Assembly: GCA_016946835.1 (NCBI GenBank) | Contig: JACVTC010000083.1 | Coordinates: 42,501-65,000, forward strand | Source: Neocallimastix lanati (nom. inval.) | Taxonomy: Eukaryota; Neocallimastigomycota; Neocallimastigomycetes; Neocallimastigales; Neocallimastigaceae | Reading direction: 5' to 3' | DNA length: 22,500 nucleotides | Shown: positions 11,177 through 20,618 of the stretch, in pieces | Position numbering within the stretch: the first letter of the stretch is position 1 | Layout of the letters: every line of letters starts with the position of its first letter | Position numbers and translations under genes: made by a program | Notes under the pieces: model-generated | The model's input: the letters and a program-made list of their open reading frames with translations, nothing else | What the model was told of the DNA's origin: nothing | Databases searched by the model: none

Positions 11177-11580
11177 TATCATTCAAAAAACTTAAGAAAG
11201 CTTCTAAAATAATTGATATAGTATTGATTAAGTAATTTACTAAACTAACTGTATATTAGACTCAAAACTCTTTTTAAGAGAAACTAATTTTTAAATATTT
11301 TTTTTATTCTCCAGTATTGAATAAATGATTGATTCATGGTAATTTTACATAATTTGGAATATTTTTTTTCTGAAATTATACATTTAATAAGATTCTTATT
11401 AAGTTTTATACTTTTTTAAAATAAAATAAAATAAAATAAAATAAAAATAGAAAAAGAAAAAATACAAACAATTTAACATATCATATTATAACGATTATTA
11501 GTTCATTTATATTTATATGTATATAAGCAATTATACATTTTTTTTTTTTTATTATGTGAATGTTTTAATAGATTATTAGT

Positions 11581-11584
<4 letters not shown>

Positions 11585-11641
<57 letters not shown>
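11585..11641. repeat. 57-base uninterrupted T run
   Basis: The run of T is unbroken for 57 bases, the longest homopolymer in the window. Runs of 20-33 also occur at about 3357, 3511, 12,514, 15,526, 17,297 and 18,775. Its length could be affected by sequencing or assembly slippage. Confidence 0.85.
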
Positions 11642-11779
11642 CTATTTTTATTTTTAAATTTATAATACCTTCCACAAATAAAATGATAATCTATATTTCC
11701 AATATTTTCCTATATTAAAAAATTTTTTTTTTAAAGTATCAATATTTATATTATATTGATTTAATTATTTAACTTTAAA

Positions 11780-12046
11780 AAGATCATATATTTACTCAAT
11801 ACGATCACTATTATACACTCAATAGACGCCGGGAAAGAAACATTGACTTATTTTTTTTTTTTTTTTGATCACTATTTGTTTAATTTATCACTGAACTATT
11901 TTATTATCATCCTTTCAGTCGTGTCCTTGTTATCGTTTAAAACGACATTACAGGCGGGGTTTAATATTTATCCAATAACACAGAGTCTCTATATTAATTT
12001 TCTGATATTTTTAACAAATAAATATAAGAATTATCATAATAAATAA
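11780..12046. other. G+C-richer pocket without recognisable gene
   Basis: Short G+C-rich words stand out here (GACGCCGGGAAAG at 11,826, GTCGTGTCCTTG near 11,919, AGGCGGGG near 11,952). The plus strand is open from 11,843 to 12,046 (67 codons, hydrophobic, interrupted only by a T run translated as Phe), but I recognise no family and no splice context. It may be a coding or transposon relic. Confidence 0.25.
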
Positions 12047-12101
12047 TAAATAATAATAAAATAAAAATATAATGGTGACAAGAAATCAATAATTGATATT
12101 A

Positions 12102-12121
<20 letters not shown>

Positions 12122-12133
<12 letters not shown>

Positions 12134-12480
12134 AATTATATTATAAAGCGGAACATATATACATTAGTAAATTTGGATATAATAATAGAACTATATTTCC
12201 CAATCTTAAATGTTCATTATCCTAATGATAATAGTAATAATCTTGCTCATACATAATTGGGCGATACATATAATATTGATATAATTAATAGATTAGATTT
12301 ATTTAAAGCTTTAATAAATAAAAATAGCAATGGTAACAATCATAATGATTATTTAATTAAGTTTTTCAGATATTTAAAAATATAAATTTTATCACAGATA
12401 AAATCAGTTATATTTAAAAAAATTCATATAGCTAAGGTATGACCGAAAAGGATTATAATAATTTATCTATCGAATTGATG
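12122..12480 (+). pseudogene. Possible coding relic upstream of the minisatellite
   Basis: One plus-strand frame is open for 46 codons (12,122-12,259, contains IELYFPILNVHYPNDNSN), broken by TAA, then open for another 41 codons to about 12,383 (contains INRLDLFKALINKNSNGN). Later in-frame stops follow near 12,384 and 12,441. The amino-acid mix looks like normal cytosolic protein, and two consecutive long open stretches in one frame are unlikely in DNA this A+T-rich. It has the same orientation as the chitin-binding pseudogene at 13,273-14,256 and is separated from it only by the minisatellite, so it might be an upstream part of the same dead gene. No family is recognised. Confidence 0.35.
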
Positions 12481-12537
12481 AATTATACTCAAACTTAAAA
12501 GTAAATAGTAACCAAAAAAAAAAAAAAAAAAAAAAAA

Positions 12538-13165
12538 TAAAATAAAATAAAATAAATAGTAGAAATATGAATATAAAGTACAGATTTAATAAAATAAAAT
12601 AAAATAAAATAAATAGTAGAAATATGAATATAAAGTACAGATTTAATAAAATAAAATAAAATAAAATAAATAGTAGAAATATGAATATAAAGTACAGATT
12701 TAATAAAATAAAATAAAATAAAATAAATAGTAGAAATATGAATATAAAGTACAGATTTAATAAAATAAAATAAAATAAAATAAATAGTAGAAATATGAAT
12801 ATAAAGTACAGATTTAATAAAATAAAATAAAATAAAATAAATAGTAGAAATATGAATATAAAGTACAGATTTAATAAAATAAAATAAAATAAAATAAAAT
12901 AAATAGTAGAAATATGAATATAAAGTACAGATTTAATAAAATAAAATAAAATAAAATAAAATAAATAGTAGAAATATGAATATAAAGTACAGATTTAATA
13001 AAATAAAATAAAATAAAATAAAATAAATAGTAGAAATATGAATATAAAGTACAGATTTAATAAAATAAAATAAAATAAATAGTTGAAATATAAATATAAA
13101 GTACAGATTGAATAAAATAAAATAAAATAAAATAAAATAAAATAAAATAAAATAAAAATAAATAG
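12538..13165. repeat. Ten-copy minisatellite, period 57/62/52 bp
   Basis: Each unit has a constant core of about 37 bp (starts TAGTAGAAATATGAATATAA and continues AGTACAGATTTA) plus a block of AAAAT pentamers. GTAGAAA occurs at 12,559, 12,616, 12,673, 12,730, 12,787, 12,844, 12,906, 12,968 and 13,030, with a diverged tenth copy at 13,082 (GTTGAAA). Spacings are 57 five times, 62 three times, then 52, so the unit differs only by whole pentamers. Cores 1-9 look identical, implying recent expansion. A long AAAAT run closes the array. Stops in the core exclude a coding repeat. Confidence 0.95.
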
Positions 13166-13272
13166 ACTATTAGAAAACGTATATATAAATTATATAATAG
13201 AATAACACTTTATATATTTAAATATAATAATTATTATAATTATTATAATTATAATAATAATTTTATAAATAT

Positions 13273-14256
13273 TATTATGACTGTGATGAAGATGAAATAC
13301 GCGAAAAATCAGATTTGGATTAAGCTATATGTTCAAAGTCTATCAAAAAAGGTTATTACTACCTACCACTACCACTTCTACAACAACTACTACCAACTAC
13401 TACTACTATAAAATCTTCATTACCTACAGTAGATTACTAGCTATCATTGTGGTAAATATTTTAACAATAAATCAATGTCCTAATAGTGAATTTTATAATA
13501 TAAAATGACTATTGTGGAACTTTGGGAAGAACATTGTGGAAAAGGAAAGGGATGTAAATCTTACTATGATATAGGGTTAGATGTAATAAGTGGTGACTAT
13601 TGCGGCTCTAATTGTTAGAAAATTAGTATTTTTAGTATAAAAATTTAATTTGCACTTTTATTAATATTTTTATTTTATTACAACTTTTAATATAAATATA
13701 AATATTTAAATAGTTTATTATATATAAATAGAATATAATATATTAATATATAGTTTATATTATTAGATAGGCCTTTTGATGAAAGGAATTTTAGTTTGAA
13801 AATCTAACATGTATAGTTTATGAATCTAGTTTTAAAAATTTTTTATTTTTATAAACCTCTTTTTATATAGTTAATATGAAAACTTGCATTTAATGTAATG
13901 AAATATGTATGATCCATCAAATGTATTTTGTATGTATAAAATTATTTTTGTATGTATAAGATCAATAGATTTTGTATTCTTAAAAAATAAATCTTTTGCT
14001 TCAAATAAATAAGTTAGTAAATAAATAAAACAAAATATTGAAATTTTTATCACTATTTATGGTAAATGTCATAAGAATAAACAATGTTTTCGTCAATATC
14101 GCTATTGTGACATTTCAGATGATCATTATGGATCAAAATGTTAAAAAGGATTTTGGATTATGCAATAAATATAATTATTGTGATAAATCCAGTAATCATT
14201 ATGGAAAAAAAAAGATACCAATCAAGATATGGTTTATGCAATTAAAAATATAATTA
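13273..14256 (+). pseudogene. Multi-module hevein-type chitin-binding (CBM18) protein, pseudogene
   Basis: Hevein-like modules are small cysteine-rich domains that bind chitin. Reading across several frame changes shows a Thr-rich linker (13,362-13,437; PTTTTSTTTT then PTTTTIKSSLPTVD), then module A (HCGKYFNNK at 13,445, later NDYCG at 13,504-13,518). Module B is an uninterrupted run, CGKGKGCKSYYD then GDYCGSNC then TAG (13,535-13,618). Module C is GKCHKNKQCFRQYRYC then DISDDHYGSKC then TAA (14,061-14,144). Module D is FGLCNKYNYCDKSSNHYG (14,152-14,205), and E is a start only, RYGLCN-stop-KYN (14,225-14,256). The pattern C..G..C....YC.....YCG.C is clear although several cysteines have become Tyr or Phe. 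Stops, frameshifts and a 400-bp AT-rich insertion between B and C show it is dead. Thr-rich linkers and tandem CBM18 are typical of anaerobic fungi (known), supporting the organism guess. Confidence 0.75.
13505..13618 (+). pseudogene. CBM18 module B, intact open segment of the pseudogene
   Basis: This is the best preserved piece: 37 codons from an internal ATG to TAG. It keeps cysteines in CGKGKGC and DYCGSNC, but the central YCG pair is replaced by Leu-Asp-Val. The preceding module end (NDYCGTLG) overlaps it in another frame, proving a small indel around 13,518-13,530. I treat the ATG as incidental. Confidence 0.65.
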
Positions 14257-14906
14257 ATTTAATAAAAAGTTATCTATTATATAAAAAATAGATATGAATC
14301 TATCTAATTAAAAAGAAATAGATAATAAATAATAAATAATAAATATAAAAAATAGAATTTACTTAATATAAATAATAATAATTTATACAAAAAAAAAAAA
14401 AAATCCACCGATATTTTTTTTTAATATTTAAAACAAATATATATATTTATGTATATATTTAAATTATCAATTTAATAATGGGACCTATATATATAAAAAA
14501 ATAAAATATTATTATTTTATTGATTTATTTTTAATTGAAAGCTTTTTTTTATTAAAAATGATAAAAAATATAATACTATAATAAAATATTAAAACAATTT
14601 ATTATATTATTTTCATAATTTATTTATTAATAATTATGATAATTAAATAAATTTTATTATTATTGATTGATTTTCTCTCTCATTTTATTTTAATTTTATT
14701 TATTTATTTATTTTTACTATTATTAATTATTTAGTGATATTTATTCACTATCATTATTACTGTTATTATTAATGAAATTTCTATAGAAATTATATACAAA
14801 ATTATATATAAATATATGAATAAAATAAAAAAAAAAAAAAAAAAAGATGAGCTAAATTTATTCATCACTATTATTATTGGATTATTTAAAACATAATGAT
14901 ATTTTA
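14257..14906. other. AT-rich intergenic stretch
   Basis: No gene is visible. It contains an A run with CCACCG beside it (14,390-14,408), a TTTA/TTAA-type simple stretch at 14,690-14,720 and another A run (14,828-14,845). It separates the plus-strand CBM18 pseudogene from the 3' end of the minus-strand cyclophilin gene. Confidence 0.55.
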
Positions 14907-14912
14907 TTTATT
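14907..14912 (-). promoter_or_regulatory. Candidate poly(A) signal AATAAA of the cyclophilin gene
   Basis: AATAAA on the minus strand lies about 61 nt past the cyclophilin stop codon. In between the 3' UTR has a short (GA)n/(TG)n stretch (14,931-14,950). In DNA this A+T-rich the hexamer occurs by chance often, so position is the main support. Confidence 0.35.
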
Positions 14913-14972
14913 GTGAATAAAAAAAAAAAAGAGAGAGAGTTTGTGTGTGAGAATTTTTATAAATATAATAAA

Positions 14973-15524
14973 TTAGATAACTCTAGCATGTACAATTTTA
15001 ACATCTTCTCTTGGTCTATAAAAAAAAATTAATATAATAATAATAATATAATTATAAATATAATATTTAATAATTGCAAATTATTTTTATATAAGATATT
15101 AATTTTAATTTATAAGTTATTTATTTATATTTTAGTACAAATAACCAAATAAATAAATAAATAAAAATAAAAAAAAAAAAAATAAAAATAAATAAAATAA
15201 ATAAAATAAAAAAAGAATAAAAATAAAAAAAGAATAAAAAATATATATATATACCTATCATTAGCATCGGTTGGAACTAGTCCCATTCTTTTAACAACTC
15301 TCATACCATCATTAACTCTTCCAAAAATAGTATGTTTTCCATCAAGCCATGGTGTTGGAGCTAATGTTATGAAGAACTTTTTTTTTTTCATTTTTATATA
15401 TATGTATATTATTTTAAAATAATAATAACAATAATAATATTTAATATTTACACTAATATTAATATTTTTTTCTATTTTATTATTATTAACAAACAAAACA
15501 AAACAAAACAAAATAAAACAAAAA

Positions 15525-15560
<36 letters not shown>

Positions 15561-17290
15561 AAAAAGAATAATTATATAGATATAGTCTTTTAATAATTTG
15601 AAATAAAATGCTTCCTTAAAATACTTTACTTGACTACCATTAGTATTTGGTCCACTGTTAGCCATACTTATAATGCCAGCACCTGTGTGTTTTAAATCTG
15701 GATGTATTTCATCTGCAAATTTTTCACTTATATATATATATAATAAGAAAAAGATATGTTTATATAAATTTAATATATATAACTTTTTTTTTTTTATTTT
15801 TTATTATTATTATTTTAAGAAAGATTTATAAAACTGAAAAACATAAAATATATATATACCCATAAATTGAGGTACCACCTCTACCAGTACCTGTTGGGTC
15901 ACCACCTTGAACCATAAAATCAGCAATGATTCTATGAAACTATTTTTTTTTTTTTTAATGTTGAAATTATTTGATTAATATTTCTATATTATTTATAAAT
16001 TAATTATTTAAATATTTTCCCTTACTGTTATTATTAATGTGGTTGTATAATAAAAAATTTACCTTTACACCATCATAATAACCTCTTTTAGCCTGATTTC
16101 ATAAAATTAGTATTTCAATTAAAAATATTATAGAATTTAGAAATAAGAATTTATATTTATTATTATTTATTTAACGTATAATAATAGTTTTATTGTTTAT
16201 TAAAAAAAAAAAAATTGTATAAAAAAAAATAAAAATAAATTTACCAATTCATAGAAATTTTTACAAGTTCTTGGAGCATGATCCCAATATAATTCAATTT
16301 CAATGTTACCCTTTAACGTTTGAATTAATTACGTAAATATCATTATATATGATGTATATTATATTTATAAAATAATATAACAATTAGAAATATGATATTA
16401 AAATATAAAAAAAATAGAAAATTAAATAAAATAAAAATTAAAAATGTATTAATGTAGACAGTAATATTTAATAATTAATATTTAATATCAATTTTTAAAA
16501 ATTTTCAAATTATTAATGATTAAGAAAAATTAAATTTAAATTATTAATTCCTAGTAATCATAATATATAAATATGTATAAGTGTTTATAGTATTATTGTG
16601 TTTTCAATAATTAATTGGTAATAGCTAATGAATTTAAATTTTTTAAAATTTCAATGTCATCTATTAATTTTAGATTCAAAAAAAAAATATATATATATAT
16701 ATATATCCATATATATATATATGAATAATTTTCACTAATTATTACTGAATACATTTATAATGTGTGCTACAAAATATAAATATACATATATATATTTTTT
16801 CATATATTAATTGATATATTTTTATTAAATATATTAAAATTTGTAATTTTTTTTTTTTTTTTTTTATTTTTTTTTTAATAATGGTATAATCAAAATTTTT
16901 GAATTGAATTGATTAATTTGGAAAATGAATTATCCAAGAAAAAAATTTCAAGTGATTATATGAGTAAAAAAAAAGACATTTATAATCCAGATTTCATTTA
17001 CAATTTTTTTTTTAAGTAAAATAAAAAAAAAAAAAATAAAATAAAAATGATTTCCAATACTTGTTATTTCTCTTATAATTATACTTTTTTTTTTTTTTAT
17101 AACTTTAATTTGAAATTGAATTATTGTAAATAGAAGATGATTTTTAATTGTAATATTTTTTTTAAAAAGTATTTTTTGAATTCTAATAATTAAAAGAAAT
17201 AGAAAAAAATTATAATATATATAGTATATAAGTCCAATATAATAGAAAATATACCACAGTGGTTTCAAGAACTACACCATTAGTTGACAT
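14973..17290 (-). CDS. Cyclophilin-type peptidyl-prolyl isomerase, probably spliceosomal PPIL1/Cyp1 type
   Basis: Seven exons on the minus strand: 17290-17255, 16310-16245, 16092-16063, 15939-15860, 15726-15630, 15376-15255, 15015-14973. They sum to 474 nt, a complete 157-residue protein starting [12 protein letters not shown], with all junctions GT-AG and in frame. It is a single cyclophilin domain with no signal peptide or extension. Catalytic residues (human CypA numbering in brackets) are all kept: R47 (R55), F52 (F60), Q55 (Q63), Q103 (Q111), F105 (F113), W113 (W121), H118 (H126). The motifs [26 protein letters not shown] and [13 protein letters not shown] are those of the PPIL1/Cyp1 group (about 160 aa), which isomerises prolyl bonds and in other eukaryotes joins the active spliceosome through SKIP/Prp45. 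Spliceosomal assignment is by similarity from memory; PPIL3 or another small nuclear cyclophilin is less likely. Confidence 0.95.
15377..15629 (-). other. Cyclophilin intron 5 with homopolymer core
   Basis: The donor GTAAAG at 15,629 follows codon Q103 and the acceptor AAAG ends at 15,377, phase 0. The middle holds an (AAAAC)n stretch (15,490-15,520) and an A run of about 30 bases on the plus strand, which is a U/GUUUU-rich run in the transcript. An open minus-strand frame (15,511-15,125) reads through intron 5, exon 6 and intron 6. Only its exon-6 part is real. Confidence 0.8.
16311..17254 (-). other. Long first intron of the cyclophilin gene (944 nt)
   Basis: The donor is GTATAT at 17,254 and the acceptor ends AAAG at 16,311, phase 0, after only 12 codons. 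It contains T and A runs and an (AT)n palindrome (16,686-16,722). A 106-codon minus-strand open frame over its 5' part (17,268-16,948) runs out of exon 1 in another frame and is low-complexity, so not coding. The other five introns are 152, 123, 133, 253 and 239 nt. Confidence 0.8.
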
Positions 17291-17540
17291 TTTTTCTTTT
17301 TTTTTTTTTTTTTTTTTATTAAAAAATTTTTATTAAATAAATAAAATAAAATAAAATAAAATAAAAATAAAAACAAAAATAAAAAAAAAAAAAAAAAAAA
17401 AAATTCAATTTCAAATATAACAAAATTGGTTACACTATTTTTTCCAATATGTATATGAAAGAAATTGTAAAAATAATTAATAAAAAAAAATTTTTTATTT
17501 TTATATTAAAGTTTTATTTTAATGAATCATCCAATCAACA
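17291..17540 (-). promoter_or_regulatory. Cyclophilin upstream region with CCAAT-like boxes
   Basis: The start codon is preceded by a long A run on the gene strand (T run on plus strand, 17,298-17,317), AAAAT-type pentamers and a T run (A on plus strand, about 17,383-17,403). Further upstream ATTGG/CCAAT pentamers occur at 17,425-17,429, 17,444-17,448 and 17,531-17,535, in one of the few less A+T-biased patches. CCAAT-binding factor sites are common in fungal promoters, but no assignment can be proved here. Confidence 0.35.
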
Positions 17541-17602
17541 CCACAATTATTAATGATCAATCCAAAAATAATAATAATAATAATAAAATAATTTTAAAAT
17601 AA
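17522..17602 (+). CDS. Possible small or partial Asn-rich ORF divergent from cyclophilin
   Basis: ATG at 17,522 opens 26 codons (MNHPINTTIINDQSKNNNNN...) ending in TAA at 17,602. The first 13 codons are less A+T-biased than the flanks and the Asn run resembles the RRM protein. It lies head-to-head with the cyclophilin gene, 232 bp away. It could be the first exon of a gene whose remainder I cannot find downstream, a relic, or chance sequence within a shared promoter. Confidence 0.2.
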   Translation: MNHPINTTIINDQSKNNNNNNKIILK

Positions 17603-17637
17603 AAAAAAGTTTTTAAATAAAAAGTAAAATGAAATTA

Positions 17638-17638
17638 A

Positions 17639-17690
<52 letters not shown>

Positions 17691-17691
17691 T
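17638..17691. repeat. (AAT)n microsatellite
   Basis: About 17 pure trinucleotide units are present. No gene covers it. Confidence 0.9.
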
Positions 17692-17699
17692 ATAAAATA

Positions 17700-18772
17700 A
17701 TTAAATAGTTTTTTTTAATACTTCTTTTTACTTTACTTTTTTTTTATTGTTGTTTATTTATTTATTTTTATTTCAATTTATTCTTAATTTTTTTTTATTA
17801 AGTCTTTTTTTTTTTTTAATATTGAAAAATTAATATTTCTGAATTATATCTGGGTTATTACTTTTCTAAAAGTTTTTCCTTAAAATAATTATTTTAATCA
17901 ATATATTGAAATTAAATTTATAAATAAATATAATTTATATTATATACTTATATATATGATTATACTTTTAAAGAAAATGTAAATATTAGTAAATATAGAT
18001 GAATAATATTAATTATTAAGAATTTTTAAAAATATTTATTATAATAAAATATTAATTTTCATATTATTAGTCTTTTAAAAATAAAATAGATAACTATATA
18101 TGTATATATATATATATAATATAAAAATTTCGGTTAAGATTTATAGTGTTTTCTTATAAATAATATGTATATATAATTTTAGTTAAAATTTTTAGCAATT
18201 AAATAATATAAAAAATAAATAATCAAGAAATGTGATATTTGTTTCATTTTTTTTTTTTAATTTCATTATTAAATATATTGGTAGAAGGAAAATAATATAC
18301 TTTAAAAATAATTATTTAGTAAGTATTTTCATTCATTAAAAATAAAACTGTATATTACCATTCTTTATTATTTTATTATTATTATAATTTTTTTTATTAA
18401 GGAAGAGAATTATAGATAAAAGTTATTAATCGAAAAAAAGTAAAAACTTTTATATATATAAATATAATCTTTCTTATTTTATTTAATTTTTTTTTATTAT
18501 TTTATTTTTTCATTAAATACAGTTATTTACTATCTTTAATGGTTTCATAAATTTTTTTAATAATTAGACAGTCAAAAATATTTTTTAATTATTGATAGAC
18601 TCTCTGAATTATCAGTACATAAATTTTATCTATTTATTATTAATAATATAAAAATTAATAATTTATCATCATTATTTATTTATTTAAAATATTTTATTTA
18701 TATTTATAATTATTTATTATTATTATTTATTATTTATTATTTATTATTTATTATTTATATTTTTTTTAAATG

Positions 18773-18805
<33 letters not shown>

Positions 18806-19400
18806 AAAAATTCAATTTTGAAATGAATAATAAAAATTTAATTTTTTTTTTTTTTTGCTTTATTAATAAATATAATTATATACTTTATACTTTATTAACC
18901 AAGCTTTAAATAAAAGTTCTAGTTTTTTTTTTTTTTTTTTTTTTTATATTTTTTCTTTTGTAGTTACTCATCATTCTGTCATTAATTATATTATCTAAAT
19001 TAAAAATATAAAAATTAAAATTTACTAATTAAAAATACAGATACAAAATTTAATTTTATTATTATTATTATCATCATTTTCAGTATTATTATTATTACAA
19101 TTATTATTATTAATTGTTATTATGATAATATTTATCTTGAATAGAATAGAAGTATTTATCATTTAATAATATTTAATAATATAAATAATATATCCCTTAA
19201 TATAATAGATATATTTATTTACTATTATTATTTTTTTTTTTTACCTAAAATAAAAATTTTAAATTTTTGTTTTTTTTTTAATTTAAAAAGAAATATATTA
19301 TTATATATGATCAAATATTTATATGTCAAATTGTCATAAAAATATTGGCATTTCGTTCTTTTTGGTGACAATTTTAAAATTTATTTATTTTTTTTATTTT
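17700..19400. other. AT-rich intergenic desert
   Basis: No gene is supported. It contains T runs (17,806-17,818; 18,842-18,856; 18,924-18,945), an A run of about 29 bases near 18,774-18,803, a short (TTATTTA)n array at 18,718-18,758, and scattered ATT trinucleotides. The AT-rich stretches have dense stops on both strands. Confidence 0.6.
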
Positions 19401-19408
19401 TTAGACTT

Positions 19409-19615
19409 TCCTGATCATATTATTTCAGCCACAAATAATTACTAACTTCAGACAAACTTTAGAGTATCAGGATGACCACATAAAGTGCTTCTGTGCCATA
19501 CCACTTCGGCGTCGACTCTCTCAGTGACGATTACATAACCACAAGATTTGGAGATGTTGGATGTTGGATACATCAAGCCACAAATACATACACTATTAAC
19601 ATTTTTAAAAAAAAA
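19409..19615. other. Isolated G+C-richer islet, unidentified (relic exon or structured RNA)
   Basis: About 190 bp with much higher G+C than anything within 2 kb. On the minus strand a 56-codon frame is open to TGA (19,615-19,448), containing VCICGLMYPTSNISKSCGYV then VTERVDAEVVWHRSTLCGHP. A splice-acceptor-like TTAATAG precedes it at 19,600-19,594. On the plus strand another frame (ITNFRQTLEYQDDHIKCFC then AIPLRRRLSQ) is open to 19,521, and TACTAAC-TTCAG at 19,440-19,451 looks like a fungal branch point and acceptor. A hairpin (CGTC-G-ACT, loop CTCTC, AGT-GACG) spans 19,510-19,530. The direct repeat AGCCACAAATA lies at 19,427-19,437 and 19,576-19,586. I cannot tell whether this is an orphan exon, a transposon scrap or a non-coding RNA; the minus-strand frame looks most protein-like. 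Confidence 0.4.
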
Positions 19616-19694
19616 CTACTTTTTTATAAAAATGTATTTTAATATAATATATATATACAATTGCATTATCTTACTACTTTATAAAAATCGCAAT

Positions 19695-19810
19695 TTATTA
19701 TTTAATTATTTAATTATTTAATTATTTAATTATTTAATTATTTATTATTTATTATTATTTATTATTTAATTATTTATTATTTATTATTTAATTAATTAAT
19801 ATTAATATTT
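19695..19810. repeat. (TTATTTAA)n and (TTATTTA)n mixed array
   Basis: An 8-bp period (TTTAATTA) runs for about six units, then shifts to the 7-bp TTATTTA type and TTAATTAA-like sequence. A second, weaker trinucleotide/heptamer mix lies at 20,145-20,180. Confidence 0.8.
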
Positions 19811-20005
19811 AAATAATAAAGCCATACCTTCATAAATTTATACTATATTAAAATAATTATATTTATTATTAAAGCCACATATACGTATCCATTTTTTTTC
19901 CTTTTTTTTTTTTTTTTTTTTTAGAAAACCGTATTTTTTTTTTCCTTTCATATTAAAAATAATTTTTTTAAAACATAATATAATTAAAAAAAAAAAAAAA
20001 AGAGA

Positions 20006-20006
<1 letters not shown>

Positions 20007-20070
<64 letters not shown>
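20007..20070. repeat. (AAT)n microsatellite flanked by GAGAAA
   Basis: About 21 uninterrupted trinucleotide units. GAGAAAT-like sequence lies on both sides (20,002 and 20,071). On the minus strand the array translates as poly-Ile in an 81-codon open frame (20,083-19,838), which I regard as an artefact of the repeat. Confidence 0.9.
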
Positions 20071-20538
20071 GAGAAATTGTCAAAATTCCTTTATTTTTTA
20101 TTTTTTAACATCTTTTAATTATTTATTACATTCCACTAACATTAATTATTATTTATTATTATTATTTATTATTATTTAAATAATATAAAACAAATAATAT
20201 ATAAAAAATTATATATTATTTGAAATACTGTTCATTATTTAATTTCTTTCAATTATGGCTTTTACAAGATTATTTTTCTTTACATTAGAGATTCTTTGAC
20301 CATGCTAATATTAATAAAATAATTCATATAATTTTTATTAATTATAGAATTAATTTTTATTTCTTTATCCATTTATTTATTTATTTATTTATCTATTTAA
20401 TAAAATAGTACATATATGTTTATATTAAACTAAGCCAACCTTTCCAACTTTCCAACTCATATGCTATAAATATGGAAATTAAAAATGCTTATTTCTACTA
20501 CATGACCAACTCTAATTTATTAAAATATTTGAATAACA
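20071..20538. other. AT-rich stretch without a gene
   Basis: No coding frame is supported. A short TTTA array lies at 20,370-20,400, and a slightly more complex patch at 20,430-20,515 includes the near-tandem CCAACCTTTCCAACTTTCCAACTC (three CCAAC/CCAACT words). Confidence 0.5.
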
Positions 20539-20618
20539 AAATTTATAAGTGATTACAAATGATTAAATGAATATATCATTGATTCTAATAAATTTATAAG
20601 TGATTATAAATGATTAAA
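20539..20618. repeat. Direct repeat of ~29 bp, 51 bp apart
   Basis: AAATTTATAAGTGATTACAA continuing ATGATTAAAT (20,539-20,567) recurs at 20,590-20,618 with one substitution (C to T). The two copies are separated by 22 bp of unrelated AT-rich sequence. Confidence 0.75.

Noticed and set aside
12538-13165. CRISPR-like array
   Set aside because: The spacers are all the same AAAAT pentamer sequence, not unique, and the DNA is eukaryotic; it is a minisatellite.
13871-14053. 60-codon minus-strand frame
   Set aside because: Lies in the AT-rich insert within the CBM18 pseudogene and has no recognisable features.
15125-15511. 128-codon minus-strand frame containing a cyclophilin segment
   Set aside because: Only 15,255-15,376 is coding; the rest reads introns 5 and 6, bounded by clear splice sites.
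16948-17268. 106-codon minus-strand frame starting inside cyclophilin exon 1
   Set aside because: Different frame from the exon and low-complexity; it lies in intron 1.
19485-19600. 5S rRNA
   Set aside because: GCCATACCAC and TTGGATG resemble 5S words and are roughly spaced, but helices II-V and the internal promoter cannot be built.
19838-20083. 81-codon minus-strand frame with poly-Ile
   Set aside because: Produced by the (AAT)n microsatellite and T/A runs.
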